A stretch of DNA of 64,000 nt from Pseudomonas abietaniphila (GCF_900100795.1 NZ_FNCO01000001.1:558001-622000); one strand, 5' to 3'. Shown: positions 44,435 to 54,177, numbered from the stretch's first letter. The notes: a model not told the origin generated them from the sequence alone. Translations and numbers: made by a program.

Positions 44435-45439
44435 ATGTTGAACCGTTTCGGTCGCGTGTTCGCGTCTGCCGCTGTGCTCGCCGGTTGCCTGATGGGCACC
44501 GCGCAGGCTGACGACAGCGCCATCAACTTCGGCATCATGTCCACCGAATCCTCGCAGAACCTGAAAAGCGTCTGGCAGCCGTTTCTCGACGACATGTCGA
44601 AGAAAACCGGTCTGAAAGTCAACGCCACCTTCGCCTCTGACTACGCCGGCCTGATCCAGGGCATGCGCTTCAACAAGGTCGACGTGGCCTGGCTGGGCAA
44701 CAAGGCGGCGATGGAAGCCGTGGACCGTTCAGGCGGCGAAATCTTCGCCCAGACCGCTGCCGCCAACGGCGCGCCGGGTTACTGGAGCGTGATCATTGCG
44801 CGCAAGGACAGCCCGATCAATTCGGTCGAGGACATGCTCAAGCACGCCAAGGAACTGACCTTCGGCAACGGTGACCCGAACTCCACTTCGGGCTACCTCG
44901 TACCGGGTTACTACGTGTTCGCCAAGAACCACGTTGATGCGGCCACCGCTTTCAAACGCACGCTGAACTCAAGCCACGAAGTCAACGCGCTGAGCGTTGC
45001 CAAGGGCCAGCTGGATGTCGCGACGTTCAACACCGAAAGCTGGGACCGTCTGGAAGTCACGCAGCCGGACAAGGCCGCCATGCTCAAGGTGATCTGGAAG
45101 TCGCCGATCATCCCGGCCGACCCGATGGTCTGGCGCAAGGGCATGGCCGATGAGACCAAGAACAAGATCCGCGATTTCTTCGCCAACTATGGCGACACCG
45201 ACGAAGAAAAAGCCGTGCTGAAGAACATGCAGATGGGCAAGTTCCTCAAGTCCTCGGACGACCAGTTGCTGACCATTCGCCAGCTTGAGCTGTTCAAGCA
45301 AAAGACCGAAACCACCGCCAGCACCACGCTCAGCGCCGACGAAAAGGCGAGCCGCCTGAAAGAGATCGACGCTGGCCTGACCAAACTGCAGGACCGCATT
45401 TCGGAACTGGAAAAACAGAACACCGCCAAGGCGGGTTGA
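44435..45439 (+). CDS. phnD: phosphonate ABC importer binding protein
   Basis: A 334-residue phosphonate-binding protein ([63 protein letters not shown]). E. coli PhnD binds 2-aminoethylphosphonate and many other phosphonates. The signal region could be cut after AQA at about residue 25, but it also holds LAGC, which satisfies a lipobox, so the protein may be either soluble or lipid-anchored. It lies 57 bases after phnC with a good AGGAG site. Confidence 0.94.
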   Translation: MLNRFGRVFASAAVLAGCLMGTAQADDSAINFGIMSTESSQNLKSVWQPFLDDMSKKTGLKVNATFASDYAGLIQGMRFNKVDVAWLGNKAAMEAVDRSGGEIFAQTAAANGAPGYWSVIIARKDSPINSVEDMLKHAKELTFGNGDPNSTSGYLVPGYYVFAKNHVDAATAFKRTLNSSHEVNALSVAKGQLDVATFNTESWDRLEVTQPDKAAMLKVIWKSPIIPADPMVWRKGMADETKNKIRDFFANYGDTDEEKAVLKNMQMGKFLKSSDDQLLTIRQLELFKQKTETTASTTLSADEKASRLKEIDAGLTKLQDRISELEKQNTAKAG

Positions 45440-45530
45440 TGGTATGGACGCGGCGCTCAAGCTGAGCCTCACGGCAAGCGGGGCGCCGCGTCAGTCACTG
45501 CAGTTCATGCATTCGCAATCGGGAAATTTT

Positions 45531-46319
45531 ATGACCACTCACGCTGCTTACGTTGAAGTCGCCGGCAAGCGCAGTTGGCCGCAATACCTGGGCTGGGGCC
45601 TGTTCCTCGCCATCATGGCCTGGGCCTGGCACGGCGCTGAAATGAACCCGCTGGCGCTGTACCGCGACTCCGGCAACATGGCGACGTTCGCCGCCGACTT
45701 CTTCCCGCCTGACTTCCATGAATGGCGCGCTTACCTCAAGGAAATGATCGTCACCGTGCACATCGCCCTCTGGGGCACGTTGCTCGCGATCGTCTGTTCG
45801 GTGCCGTTGGGCGTGCTGTGCGCCGACAACATCACCCCGTGGTGGATTCACCAACCGTTGCGTCGGGTCATGGACGCATTCCGCTCCATCAATGAAATGG
45901 TCTTCGCGATGTTGTTCGTCGTGGCCGTAGGCCTGGGCCCGTTCGCCGGTGTCCTGGCGTTGTGGATCAGCACCACCGGGGTGCTCGCCAAACTGTTCGC
46001 CGAGGCCGTGGAAGCCATCGATCCCGGCCCCGTCGAAGGTGTGCGTGCCACCGGTGCCAGTGCACTGCAGGAAGTGATCTTTGGGGTGATCCCGCAGGTC
46101 ATGCCGCTGTGGATTTCCTACGCCTTGTACCGCTTCGAATCCAACGTGCGCTCGGCCACGGTCGTCGGCATGGTCGGCGCGGGCGGGATCGGTGTGATCC
46201 TCTGGGAAAACATCCGCGCCTTCCAGTTCACCCAGACCTGCTCGGTGCTGTTGGTGATCATCGTGGTGGTCAGCGTGATCGACATCTTCTCCCAGCGCCT
46301 GCGCAAGCAGTTCATCTAA
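45531..46319 (+). CDS. phnE: phosphonate ABC importer permease
   Basis: A 262-residue permease with an N-terminal helix ([22 protein letters not shown]), further helices, and the coupling loop [64 protein letters not shown], diagnostic for PhnE. A single phnE is present. The ATG at 45531 is favoured by family length; upstream in-frame starts at 45444 and 45507 are possible. An intrinsic terminator follows within 40 bases. Confidence 0.93.
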   Translation: MTTHAAYVEVAGKRSWPQYLGWGLFLAIMAWAWHGAEMNPLALYRDSGNMATFAADFFPPDFHEWRAYLKEMIVTVHIALWGTLLAIVCSVPLGVLCADNITPWWIHQPLRRVMDAFRSINEMVFAMLFVVAVGLGPFAGVLALWISTTGVLAKLFAEAVEAIDPGPVEGVRATGASALQEVIFGVIPQVMPLWISYALYRFESNVRSATVVGMVGAGGIGVILWENIRAFQFTQTCSVLLVIIVVVSVIDIFSQRLRKQFI

Positions 46320-46334
46320 TGCCAACGACAGGAG

Positions 46335-46354
46335 AGGGTGCGAACCCTTTTTTT
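46335..46354 (+). terminator. intrinsic terminator after phnE
   Basis: AGGGT, loop GCGA (a GNRA tetraloop), ACCCT, then a run of T to 46354. The 5-bp stem is short, so termination is probably partial. It splits the locus into phnCDE and phnF onward. Confidence 0.65.
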
Positions 46355-46364
46355 AGCCATGCAG

Positions 46365-46376
46365 TTGTCTAGACAA
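46365..46376. promoter_or_regulatory. candidate PhnF operator
   Basis: TTGTCTAGACAA is a perfect 12-base palindrome between the terminator after phnE and phnF. GntR/HutC-type regulators, the PhnF class, bind palindromes of this length. A partial copy (TTGTCTAG) lies at 43313-43320, upstream of the Pho boxes. Confidence 0.5.
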
Positions 46377-46415
46377 GCCGAAGCCCTGCACCGTGAACCC
46401 CCGCAGCGGGAATCG

Positions 46416-47108
46416 ATGAGCCGAGAACCGGTGTACCGCGAACTGGCGGACACCTTGCGCAGCGAATTGAACCGTTACATCGCAGGCGAATTCCTGCCCG
46501 CCGAAACGCAACTGGCGGCTCGCTTCGACGTCAACCGCCACACGGTGCGTCGGGCGATCGACGAGCTGGTCCGCGAAGGCAGCCTGCTGCGCCGTCAAGG
46601 CAAGGGCACTCAGGTGCTGGGCCGTCCGCTGGTGTACCCGGTGGCGGCGGAAAGCGCGTACAGCCAGTCGCTGTCGGCGCAGGGCCATGGCGTCGAAGCC
46701 ATTCTGCTGCAACGCCGCCCGTGCGTTGCGACGCGCGAGGAAGCCGGGCACCTGGGCCTCGAAGAACACGCGCCGCTGATCGAACTGCAAACCCTGCGTC
46801 GTCTCGACGGCCAGCCAGTGAGCCTGATTCGGCATCGTTATTGCGCCAGCCGCAGCGACCTGCTCGCCGACTACAAAAGCGGTTCGGTGCGCCAGTTTCT
46901 CGCGGCGCACGGCTTGCCGCTGACCCGCACGTTCAGCCTCATCGGCGCACGCCTGCCCAGCCGTGAGGAGGCCAGCGTGTTGCTGATGCCGCGCCACCTT
47001 CCGGCGCTGACCGTGCTCACCCTTTCCCGTGACGCGGACGGACACCCGGTGGAGATTGCCCATTCCACCAGCCGTTCCGACCGCTTCCAGTATCAGATCG
47101 TCACCTGA
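46416..47108 (+). CDS. phnF: GntR/HutC-family regulator PhnF
   Basis: A 230-residue regulator: winged helix (PVYRELADTLRSELNRYIAGEFLPAETQLAARFDVNRHTVRRAIDELVREGSLLRRQGKGTQVL) followed by a UbiC-type ligand domain (about 80-225). PhnF represses phosphonate genes in other bacteria. The start is uncertain: GTG 46338 lies inside the terminator hairpin, ATG 46359 lies just before the palindrome and has no ribosome binding site, and ATG 46416 places the operator in the untranslated leader and fits the length of E. coli PhnF, so it was chosen. Its stop overlaps the first in-frame ATG of phnG (TGATG). Confidence 0.88.
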   Translation: MSREPVYRELADTLRSELNRYIAGEFLPAETQLAARFDVNRHTVRRAIDELVREGSLLRRQGKGTQVLGRPLVYPVAAESAYSQSLSAQGHGVEAILLQRRPCVATREEAGHLGLEEHAPLIELQTLRRLDGQPVSLIRHRYCASRSDLLADYKSGSVRQFLAAHGLPLTRTFSLIGARLPSREEASVLLMPRHLPALTVLTLSRDADGHPVEIAHSTSRSDRFQYQIVT

Positions 47109-47122
47109 TGGAGATGCCCTCG

Positions 47123-47590
47123 ATGACTGCCACATCTGTTCCCGCTACCGCGCCTGAGCATGCTGCCCGTCAGCACTGGATCGGCGTGCTCTCGCGCACC
47201 CATCGCGCCGAGTTGCTGCCCCATGAAAACGCGCTGCGTGACGCCGAATACCAGCTGATTCGCGCGCCTGAAATCGGCATGACCCTGGTTCGTGGCCGCA
47301 TGGGCGGCAGCGGCGCCCCGTTCAACGTCGGTGAAATGAGCGTGACGCGTTGTGTCGTGCGCCTGGCCGATGGCCGCACCGGTTACAGCTATCTGGCGGG
47401 GCGCGATAAGGCCCATGCCGAACTGGCCGCGTTGGCCGATGCGCATTTGCAAGGTGCGCAACAGGCTCACTGGATGCGTGAGCTGATTGAACCGCTGGCC
47501 CAGGCGCAAGCCGCGCGCCGGTCCCGACAACAAGCCGAAACCGCAGCGACCAAAGTGGAGTTCTTCACGCTGGTCAGAGGAGAAAACTGA
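47123..47590 (+). CDS. phnG: carbon-phosphorus lyase core subunit PhnG
   Basis: A 155-residue subunit of the PhnGHIJ core complex (HWIGVLSRTHRAELLP...LIRAPEIGMTLVRGRMGGSGAPFNVGEMSVTRCVVRLADGRTGYSYLAGRDKAHAELAALADA). With PhnH, PhnI and PhnL it helps couple the phosphonate to ATP with loss of adenine. The ATG at 47123 has GGAG 9 bases upstream; an in-frame ATG at 47108 overlaps the phnF stop. Overlaps phnH by one base. Confidence 0.94.
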   Translation: MTATSVPATAPEHAARQHWIGVLSRTHRAELLPHENALRDAEYQLIRAPEIGMTLVRGRMGGSGAPFNVGEMSVTRCVVRLADGRTGYSYLAGRDKAHAELAALADAHLQGAQQAHWMRELIEPLAQAQAARRSRQQAETAATKVEFFTLVRGEN

Positions 47591-48195
47591 TGAGTGCGAC
47601 CCTTTTGCAGCCTGCTTTCGCTGACCCCGTGCTGGATGCCCAGCGCAGTTTTCGTGCCGCCCTCAAGGCCCTGGCAGGTCCCGGCGTCACGCAAAGCCTG
47701 CTGTCAGCGCAGACCCCGCCGCACCTTGAAGGCCTGGCATCGGCCAGTCATGCGCTGTGCCTCGCGCTGCTGGATATCGACACACCGCTGTGGCTGGCAC
47801 CGAGGTTCGACACCCAGGCGATTCGCGCCAACCTGACCTTTCATTGTGGCTGCCCGATCGTCAGCGACCGGCAGAATGCGCGCTTTGCCCTGCTGGACGA
47901 CAGCCAACTGCACGACCTCAGTGGCTTCGATCTGGGCAACGACCGTTATCCCGACCAGTCCTGCACGCTGCTGATTCAGCTGCCGAGTCTGCAGGGCGGG
48001 CGTCAGGTGGCCCTGCGCGGTCCCGGCATCGAAACCCGGAATCATGTGAGCCTGCCGTTGCAGGAAGCGTTCTGGGAAGAACGTGAAGCGCACAACGATT
48101 TCCCCCGTGGCATCGACGTGTTCTTCCTCGCGGGCAGCGAACTGATGGGCCTGCCGCGCAGCACCCAGGTCGCGTTCAAGAAAGGAGGTGCCTGA
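47590..48195 (+). CDS. phnH: carbon-phosphorus lyase core subunit PhnH
   Basis: A 201-residue subunit (FADPVLDAQRSFRAALKALAGPGV start; RGPGIETRNHVSLPL; EAHNDFPRGIDVFFLAGSELMGLPRSTQV end), typical PhnH, a PLP-transferase-like fold without PLP that assembles with PhnG, PhnI and PhnJ. It starts and ends in TGATG overlaps with phnG and phnI. AGAGGAGAAAA precedes the ATG. Confidence 0.94.
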   Translation: MSATLLQPAFADPVLDAQRSFRAALKALAGPGVTQSLLSAQTPPHLEGLASASHALCLALLDIDTPLWLAPRFDTQAIRANLTFHCGCPIVSDRQNARFALLDDSQLHDLSGFDLGNDRYPDQSCTLLIQLPSLQGGRQVALRGPGIETRNHVSLPLQEAFWEEREAHNDFPRGIDVFFLAGSELMGLPRSTQVAFKKGGA

Positions 48196-49268
48196 TGTAC
48201 GTTGCCGTCAAAGGTGGCGAGCAGGCCATCGACAATGCTCACAAGCTGCTGGCGAAGAAGCGCCGGGGCGACACCACGGTGGCGGAGCTCGGCGTCGAGC
48301 AAATCCGTCAGCAACTGCCGCTGGCCGTCGCCCGGGTCATGACCGAAGGCTCACTGTACGACGAAGAACTGGCCGCACTGGCGATCAAACAGGCGGCCGG
48401 CGATCTGGTCGAGGCGATCTTTCTGCTGCGCGCTTATCGCACCACGCTGCCGCGTTTCAGCGCGAGCCTGCCGATCGACACCTCGTCGATGCAGCTCAAC
48501 CGTCGTCTGTCCGCGACCTTCAAGGACGTTCCGGGCGGGCAGTTGCTGGGGCCGACCTTCGACTACACCCACCGTCTGCTGGATTTCACCCTGCTGGCCG
48601 AAGGTGAATACCCAGGGCCGCAAGGCAAACCGGATGCCACTGTAGAGGCTTGCCCGCGGGTGCTGGGCTTGCTCGCCAAGGAAGGGCTGATCAAGGAAGA
48701 GGCCGACACCGGCGCGCCGGTCGCCGACATCACCCGCGAACCGCTGGAATACCCGGCCAGCCGTGCAGAGCGTTTGCAGGCCTTGGCCCGGGGCGACGAA
48801 GGCTTCCTGCTGGCACTGGGTTATTCGACGCAACGTGGCTACGGCCGCAACCACCCGTTTGCGGGCGAGATACGGGTCGGAGGCGTCGAGGTCTGGATCG
48901 AGCCTGAAGAGTTGGGCTTCCCGATCGCCATCGGCGCCATCGAAGTCACCGAGTGCGAGATGGTCAACCAGTTCGTCGGTTCCGCCACCGAGCTGCCTCA
49001 ATTCACGCGCGGCTATGGCCTGGCGTTCGGTCATGCCGAGCGCAAGGCGATGGGCATGGCGCTGGTGGACCGTTCGCTGCGCGCTGGCGAATACGCCGAG
49101 GAAATCATCTCACCGGCGCAGCAGGAAGAATTCGTGCTCGCGCACTGCGACAACGTCGAAGCTTCAGGTTTCGTCTCGCACCTGAAACTGCCGCACTACG
49201 TCGATTTCCAGGCCGAAGTGGAACTGATCCGCAAACTGCGCAAGCCCTCCAAGGAGCAGGCCCAATGA
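48195..49268 (+). CDS. phnI: phosphonate-ribosyl triphosphate synthase subunit PhnI
   Basis: A 357-residue catalytic subunit (MYVAVKGGEQAIDNAHKLLAKKRRGD; SLYDEELAALAIKQAAGDLVEAIFLLRAYRTTLPRF; GYSTQRGYGRNHPFAGEIRVG). PhnI, with PhnG, PhnH and PhnL, replaces adenine of ATP by the phosphonate at ribose C1; alone it is a nucleosidase. Coupled by overlaps with phnH and phnJ (ATGA). GGAGG lies 7 bases before its ATG. Confidence 0.95.
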   Translation: MYVAVKGGEQAIDNAHKLLAKKRRGDTTVAELGVEQIRQQLPLAVARVMTEGSLYDEELAALAIKQAAGDLVEAIFLLRAYRTTLPRFSASLPIDTSSMQLNRRLSATFKDVPGGQLLGPTFDYTHRLLDFTLLAEGEYPGPQGKPDATVEACPRVLGLLAKEGLIKEEADTGAPVADITREPLEYPASRAERLQALARGDEGFLLALGYSTQRGYGRNHPFAGEIRVGGVEVWIEPEELGFPIAIGAIEVTECEMVNQFVGSATELPQFTRGYGLAFGHAERKAMGMALVDRSLRAGEYAEEIISPAQQEEFVLAHCDNVEASGFVSHLKLPHYVDFQAEVELIRKLRKPSKEQAQ

Positions 49269-50152
49269 ATGCCGCTACGCAACCTCGGCCGCAGTCTCGC
49301 CCACAGCGCGACGAGGCGTACAACTTCGCGTATCTGGATGAGCAGACCAAACGCATGATCCGTCGCGGCCTGCTCAAAGCCGTGGCAATTCCCGGCTATC
49401 AAGTGCCGTTTGGCGGGCGTGAAATGCCGCTGCCTTATGGTTGGGGGACCGGCGGCATGCAACTGACCGCCGCGATCCTGGGTGCCGAAGACGTGCTCAA
49501 AGTCATCGATCAGGGCGCCGACGACACCACCAACGCCGTGTCAATCCGCCGCTTCTTCGCCCGCACCGCTGGCGTCGCAACCACCGAGCGCACGCCGGAG
49601 GCGACGATCATCCAGACCCGCCACCGCATCCCGGAGACGCCCCTGCAAGCCGATCAGATCATGGTCTATCAGGTGCCGATCCCCGAGCCACTGCGTTTCA
49701 TCGAGCCCTCGGAAACCGAAACCCGCACCATGCACGCGCTGAACGACTACGGCGTGATGCACGTAAAACTGTACGAAGACATCGCCACGTTCGGTCACAT
49801 CGCGACGGCTTATGCCTACCCGGTGACCGTGGACGAGCGTTACGTGATGGACCCGTCGCCCATCCCTAAATTCGACAACCCGAAACTCGACATGAGCCCG
49901 GCGTTGATGCTGTTCGGTGCAGGCCGTGAAAAGCGTCTGTATGCGGTGCCGCCTTACACCCGCGTTACCAGCCTGGACTTCGAGGATCACCCGTTCGAGG
50001 TGCAAAAGTGGGAACACAACTGTGCCATCTGTGGCAGCCAGGACTCGTTCCTCGATGAGCTGATTCTCGACGATCAGGGCACCCAGAGCTTCGTCTGTTC
50101 GGACACCGACTACTGCGCGCAGCGGGTCAATGAGGGGAGGGAGGGCCAATGA
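49265..50152 (+). CDS. phnJ: alpha-D-ribose 1-methylphosphonate 5-phosphate C-P lyase
   Basis: A 295-residue radical S-adenosylmethionine enzyme that breaks the carbon-phosphorus bond, giving methane (from methylphosphonate) and the 1,2-cyclic phosphate of ribose 5-phosphate. Its unusual cysteine motif C-x2-C-x21-C-x5-C is complete (CAIC, then SFVC and SDTDYC near the end), so both the cluster cysteines and the catalytic cysteine are present. Start is the ATG at 49265 (MNAATQPRP, then DEAYNFAYLDEQTKRMIRRGLLKAVAIPGYQVPF), overlapping phnI by four bases. Confidence 0.96.
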   Translation: MNAATQPRPQSRPQRDEAYNFAYLDEQTKRMIRRGLLKAVAIPGYQVPFGGREMPLPYGWGTGGMQLTAAILGAEDVLKVIDQGADDTTNAVSIRRFFARTAGVATTERTPEATIIQTRHRIPETPLQADQIMVYQVPIPEPLRFIEPSETETRTMHALNDYGVMHVKLYEDIATFGHIATAYAYPVTVDERYVMDPSPIPKFDNPKLDMSPALMLFGAGREKRLYAVPPYTRVTSLDFEDHPFEVQKWEHNCAICGSQDSFLDELILDDQGTQSFVCSDTDYCAQRVNEGREGQ

Positions 50153-50964
50153 ACGCCGCTCAGAAGGTTTCTCAGGTGACGGTCGCGGATCGCACGCAAC
50201 CGCTGCTCAAGGTCAATGGCCTGACCAAACTGTACGGCCTGGAGAAGGGCTGTCAGGACGTCAGCTTCGAGCTGTACCCAGGCGAGGTGCTCGGCATTGT
50301 CGGTGAGTCCGGCTCGGGCAAATCCACGCTGCTTTCGCTGCTCAGCGGTCGCTGCCCCCCGGACCGTGGTGTCATCGATTACCGCACCACACAAGGCGCC
50401 TGGCTGGACCTGTACAGCGCCAGTGAAGCCGAGCGCCGCACGTTGCTGCGCACCGAATGGGGCTTCGTCGAGCAGAACCCCCGTGACGGTCTGCGCATGG
50501 CGGTGTCGGCGGGCGCCAACATCGGTGAACGCCTGATGGCTCAGGGCGTGCGCAATTATCAGCAACTGCGTGCAGCCGGCCTCGACTGGCTCAATCAGGT
50601 GGAAATCGATCCGGCCCGTATCGACGACCTGCCCCGGACGTTCTCCGGCGGCATGCAACAGCGTCTGCAGATTGCCCGCAACCTGGTTTCCGGACCGCGT
50701 CTGGTGTTCATGGACGAGCCGACGGGTGGCCTCGATGTGTCGGTGCAAGCGCGGTTGCTGGACCTGATGCGCAGCCTGGTGCGTGAGTTGGACCTGGCCG
50801 TGGTGATCGTGACACACGACCTGGCCGTGGCCCGTCTGCTGGCCGACCGCTTGATGGTGATGCGCCGTTCTCACGTGGTGGAAACCGGTCTCACGGACCA
50901 GATCCTCGATGACCCGCAGCACCCGTATTCGCAACTGCTGGTGTCCTCGGTGCTGCAGCCCTGA
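50149..50964 (+). CDS. phnK: C-P lyase associated ABC-type ATPase PhnK
   Basis: A 271-residue ABC ATPase without membrane partner (Walker A GESGSGKST, signature FSGGMQQR, Walker B VFMDEPTGGLDVS). PhnK binds the PhnGHIJ core and is needed for C-P lyase action in cells. ATGA overlap with phnJ. Confidence 0.94.
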   Translation: MNAAQKVSQVTVADRTQPLLKVNGLTKLYGLEKGCQDVSFELYPGEVLGIVGESGSGKSTLLSLLSGRCPPDRGVIDYRTTQGAWLDLYSASEAERRTLLRTEWGFVEQNPRDGLRMAVSAGANIGERLMAQGVRNYQQLRAAGLDWLNQVEIDPARIDDLPRTFSGGMQQRLQIARNLVSGPRLVFMDEPTGGLDVSVQARLLDLMRSLVRELDLAVVIVTHDLAVARLLADRLMVMRRSHVVETGLTDQILDDPQHPYSQLLVSSVLQP

Positions 50965-50997
50965 TTTGAATTCAGCCTTTGACTGTTAGGTGTCCCA

Positions 50998-51714
50998 ATG
51001 AACACGCTGATCGAGGTCCGTGACCTCTCGAAAACCTTCACCCTGCATCAGCAGAACGGGGTGGTGTTGAACGTGTTGCGCGGTTTGAGTTTCGCCGTAC
51101 GCGGAGGTGAGTGCCTGGTCTTGCACGGCCATTCCGGCGCCGGTAAAAGCACGCTGTTGCGCACGTTGTATGGCAATTATCTGCCCGCAGGCGGCAGCAT
51201 CCGCGTGCAGCATCAGGGCCAATGGCTGGAGCTGGTCGGCGCCGAGCCGCGCGACGTGCTGGCGGTACGGCAACAGACGCTGGGTTACGTCAGCCAGTTT
51301 CTGCGGGTGATTCCCCGTGTCGCGACGCTGGATGTGGTGATGGAGCCCGCCTTGGCCCGGGGCTGGAACCGTGAACAGGCCCAGGCCCGTGCCGAACACC
51401 TGCTGAGCCGTCTGAACATCCCGCAGCGCCTGTGGCAACTGGCGCCGGGGACCTTCTCCGGGGGCGAGCAACAACGGGTCAACATTGCACGGGGTTTCAT
51501 GGTGCCGTGGCCCGTGATGCTGCTGGACGAACCCACGGCGTCGCTGGATGACAGCAATCGCCAGGTGGTGCTGGAGCTGATCAACGAAGCGAAAGCTGCC
51601 GGTGCTGCCGTGATCGGCATTTTCCATGACCGTCTGGCTCGCGAGGCGGTGTCCGACCGCCATCTGGACATGACACCGCTCGACCTGACTGCGAAGGAGT
51701 TACTGCAATGCTGA
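50998..51714 (+). CDS. phnL: C-P lyase associated ABC-type ATPase PhnL
   Basis: A 238-residue ABC ATPase (Walker [10 protein letters not shown], signature FSGGEQQR, Walker [14 protein letters not shown]) that acts with PhnGHI in forming the phosphonate-ribosyl triphosphate. It starts 33 bases after phnK with TTAGGTG as ribosome binding site and overlaps phnM by 7 bases. Confidence 0.94.
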   Translation: MNTLIEVRDLSKTFTLHQQNGVVLNVLRGLSFAVRGGECLVLHGHSGAGKSTLLRTLYGNYLPAGGSIRVQHQGQWLELVGAEPRDVLAVRQQTLGYVSQFLRVIPRVATLDVVMEPALARGWNREQAQARAEHLLSRLNIPQRLWQLAPGTFSGGEQQRVNIARGFMVPWPVMLLDEPTASLDDSNRQVVLELINEAKAAGAAVIGIFHDRLAREAVSDRHLDMTPLDLTAKELLQC

Positions 51715-52871
51715 ACGAACAGATCCTGACGAATGCCAGAATCGTCACTGCCGATCAGGTGTTCACCGGCACCGTGGTCCTTCGCGACGGCCTGATCAGC
51801 GATGTTCAGACCGGCGTGAGCCATCTGCCTCAGGCACAGGACCTGGACGGCGATTACCTGCTGCCGGGGCTGGTTGAACTGCACACCGATAACCTGGAAA
51901 AACACCTGAGCCCGCGTCCGGGTGTGGACTGGCCGTCGGCCTCGGCGGTGATGAGCCATGACGCGCAGATCATCGCGGCGGGCATCACCACGGTGTTCGA
52001 CGCGCTGTCCATCGGCGACGTCAACCCCAAGGGCAAGCGCATGCAGCAACTGCCCGGCATGGTCGAGGCCATCGCCCAGGCCAATGCCGCCGACATGACC
52101 CGTGCCGAACACCGCTTGCACCTGCGTTGCGAGGTCTGTCACCCGGACACGTTGAGCGTGTTCCGCGATCTGGTGGAGCAGCCCCTGGTGCAACTGGTTT
52201 CGACCATGGACCATTCGCCGGGTCAGCGTCAGTTTGCCCTTGAATCCAAGTACCGTGAGTACTACATGGGTAAGTACCACCTGAGCAGCGAACAGATGGA
52301 TGAATTCATCGTCGAGCAAGTCGCCAACTCGAAGATCTACAGTGATCGGTACCGCCGCGCGATCGTCGACATTTGCCTGGAGCGCGGGCTGTCGGTCGCC
52401 AGCCACGACGACGCGACGGTCGAGCACGTCGAGGAGTCAGCCGGTTACGGCATGAGCATCGCCGAGTTCCCGACCACGCTGGACGCCGCGCAAGCGTGTC
52501 GTCGTCTGGGCATGAGCGTGCTGATGGGCGCGCCGAACATCGTCCGGGGCGGTTCGCACTCGGGCAATATTGCAGCGGCCACCCTTGCTAAAGAAGGGCT
52601 ACTGGATATTCTCTCCAGCGATTACTATCCGGCCAGCCTGCTGCAGGCGGCCTTTGCGCTGGGTGCGCAACTGGACCACGAACAGCAGGCATCCGGGGCA
52701 GGGCTGGCCAAAGCCGTGACCACGGTCAGTCTGGCCCCGGCACGTTCGGCCGGTTTGCAGGATCGCGGCGAAATCCGCGTCGGGCTGCGTGCCGACCTGA
52801 TCCATGCCCGCGCCGTGGGCACGCTGCCGGTGATCCGGCAGGTCTGGCGACAAGCGAAGAGGGTTTTTTGA
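51708..52871 (+). CDS. phnM: alpha-D-ribose 1-methylphosphonate 5-triphosphate diphosphatase
   Basis: A 387-residue amidohydrolase-superfamily enzyme that removes diphosphate from the ribosyl triphosphate intermediate. Features are [22 protein letters not shown] (metal-binding His and Asp), [13 protein letters not shown] and [18 protein letters not shown]. It is coupled to phnL (7-base overlap) and phnN (shared base). Confidence 0.95.
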   Translation: MLNEQILTNARIVTADQVFTGTVVLRDGLISDVQTGVSHLPQAQDLDGDYLLPGLVELHTDNLEKHLSPRPGVDWPSASAVMSHDAQIIAAGITTVFDALSIGDVNPKGKRMQQLPGMVEAIAQANAADMTRAEHRLHLRCEVCHPDTLSVFRDLVEQPLVQLVSTMDHSPGQRQFALESKYREYYMGKYHLSSEQMDEFIVEQVANSKIYSDRYRRAIVDICLERGLSVASHDDATVEHVEESAGYGMSIAEFPTTLDAAQACRRLGMSVLMGAPNIVRGGSHSGNIAAATLAKEGLLDILSSDYYPASLLQAAFALGAQLDHEQQASGAGLAKAVTTVSLAPARSAGLQDRGEIRVGLRADLIHARAVGTLPVIRQVWRQAKRVF

Positions 52872-53437
52872 TGGCAGGCAGGTTGATCTATCTCATCGGA
52901 CCGTCCGGTTCGGGCAAGGACAGCCTGCTGGATGCCGCGCGCGAACCGATGGCCGCACGCGGTTGCCGGATCGTGCGCCGGGTGATCACCCGTTCGGCGG
53001 AAGCCAAGGGCGAAGCGGCGCAGGCGGTCAGCGTCGAGCAGTTCAACCAGTTGCAGGCTGAAGGCGCTTTTGCCCTGGACTGGTTCGCCAACGGCCTGCA
53101 CTACGGGATACCGAAAGAGATCGATCAATGGCTGGCGGACGGTCACGACGTGTTGATCAACGGCTCGCGCGGGCATCTATCACAGGCCCGGGAGCGCTAT
53201 CCGGATCTGCTGGTGGTGCTGCTGTCGGTTGATCAGGCGGTGCTTCGTCAACGGCTGCTGGCGCGAGGTCGGGAGTCGGCGGACGAGGTCGAAGAGCGAT
53301 TGACGCGCAACGCGCAATTCGCCGATGACCTGCTCGCCGATGTTCCGTCAGTGATTGTGCTGGACAACTCCGGTGCGCTGGAACACACCGTCACCCGCTT
53401 GCTGCAACGAATCGATCGGGAGCACGCATGCGTTTGA
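52871..53437 (+). CDS. phnN: ribose 1,5-bisphosphate phosphokinase
   Basis: A 188-residue P-loop kinase (LIYLIGPSGSGKDSLLDAAR) of the guanylate-kinase fold, which converts ribose 1,5-bisphosphate to PRPP, returning the sugar to nucleotide metabolism. The ATG at 52871 shares a base with the phnM stop; a TTG directly before it is not needed. Overlaps phnP by 10 bases. Confidence 0.94.
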   Translation: MAGRLIYLIGPSGSGKDSLLDAAREPMAARGCRIVRRVITRSAEAKGEAAQAVSVEQFNQLQAEGAFALDWFANGLHYGIPKEIDQWLADGHDVLINGSRGHLSQARERYPDLLVVLLSVDQAVLRQRLLARGRESADEVEERLTRNAQFADDLLADVPSVIVLDNSGALEHTVTRLLQRIDREHACV

Positions 53438-54177
53438 CCTTGTTGGGGACGGGGGATGCGCGGCAGGTGCCGGTCTACGGATGTCAGTGTCCGGCCTGTC
53501 AGGCGGCCCATGCCGATGCACGTCTGCGTCGACGACCCTGCTCGGCGCTGGTGGAGCTGGGTGATCAACGCTGGTTGATCGACAGCGGCCTGCCAGACCT
53601 CACCGAGCGGTTCCCGCCGCGCAGCTTCAGCGGCATCCTCCAGACCCATTACCACGCGGACCACGCCCAGGGCTTGTTGCATTTACGCTGGGGGCAGGGG
53701 CTGGTGATTCCCGTGCATGGCCCGGCCGATCCGGAAGGGCTGTCGGACCTCTATAAACACCCGGGGATTCTGGATTTCAGCCAGCCGTTCTCGGCGTTTG
53801 AAACGCGCCTGTTTGGCGAGCTCAGCGTCACGGCCTTGCCGTTGTTGCATTCGAAACCGACCTTGGGCTATCTGCTGGAAGGCGGTGGGCGGCGGTTGGC
53901 GTACTTGACCGACACGGTGGGGTTGCCCGCCGACACCACGGCGTATCTGCAGCGCCAGGCACTGGACGCACTGGTCCTGGACTGCTCGATGCCGCCGCAA
54001 CCGCAGGCGCCGCGCAATCACAATGATTTGAACCTGGCGTTGCAGATCATCGAGGCATTGAAGCCTGAGCGGGCGGTGCTGACCCACGTCGGACACACGC
54101 TGGATGCATGGCTGATCCAGCATGCCGGGGAGCTTCCGGACGGTGTGCACGTGGCTCGAGACGGTATGGAGGTCTAG
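53428..54177 (+). CDS. phnP: phosphoribosyl 1,2-cyclic phosphate phosphodiesterase
   Basis: A 249-residue metallo-beta-lactamase-fold enzyme that opens the cyclic phosphate made by PhnJ to ribose 1,5-bisphosphate. The metal site THYHADHAQG, the late LTHVGH and the PhnP-specific cysteine loop YGCQCPACQAA are present. Last gene of the locus; phnO (acetyltransferase) is not present. A REP pair follows. Confidence 0.95.
   Translation: MRLTLLGTGDARQVPVYGCQCPACQAAHADARLRRRPCSALVELGDQRWLIDSGLPDLTERFPPRSFSGILQTHYHADHAQGLLHLRWGQGLVIPVHGPADPEGLSDLYKHPGILDFSQPFSAFETRLFGELSVTALPLLHSKPTLGYLLEGGGRRLAYLTDTVGLPADTTAYLQRQALDALVLDCSMPPQPQAPRNHNDLNLALQIIEALKPERAVLTHVGHTLDAWLIQHAGELPDGVHVARDGMEV

Noticed and set aside
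46338-46415. GTG at 46338 as phnF start
   Set aside because: It lies inside the terminator hairpin after phnE with only a 3-base gap from the GGAG-like site, and the extension is not part of the PhnF family.
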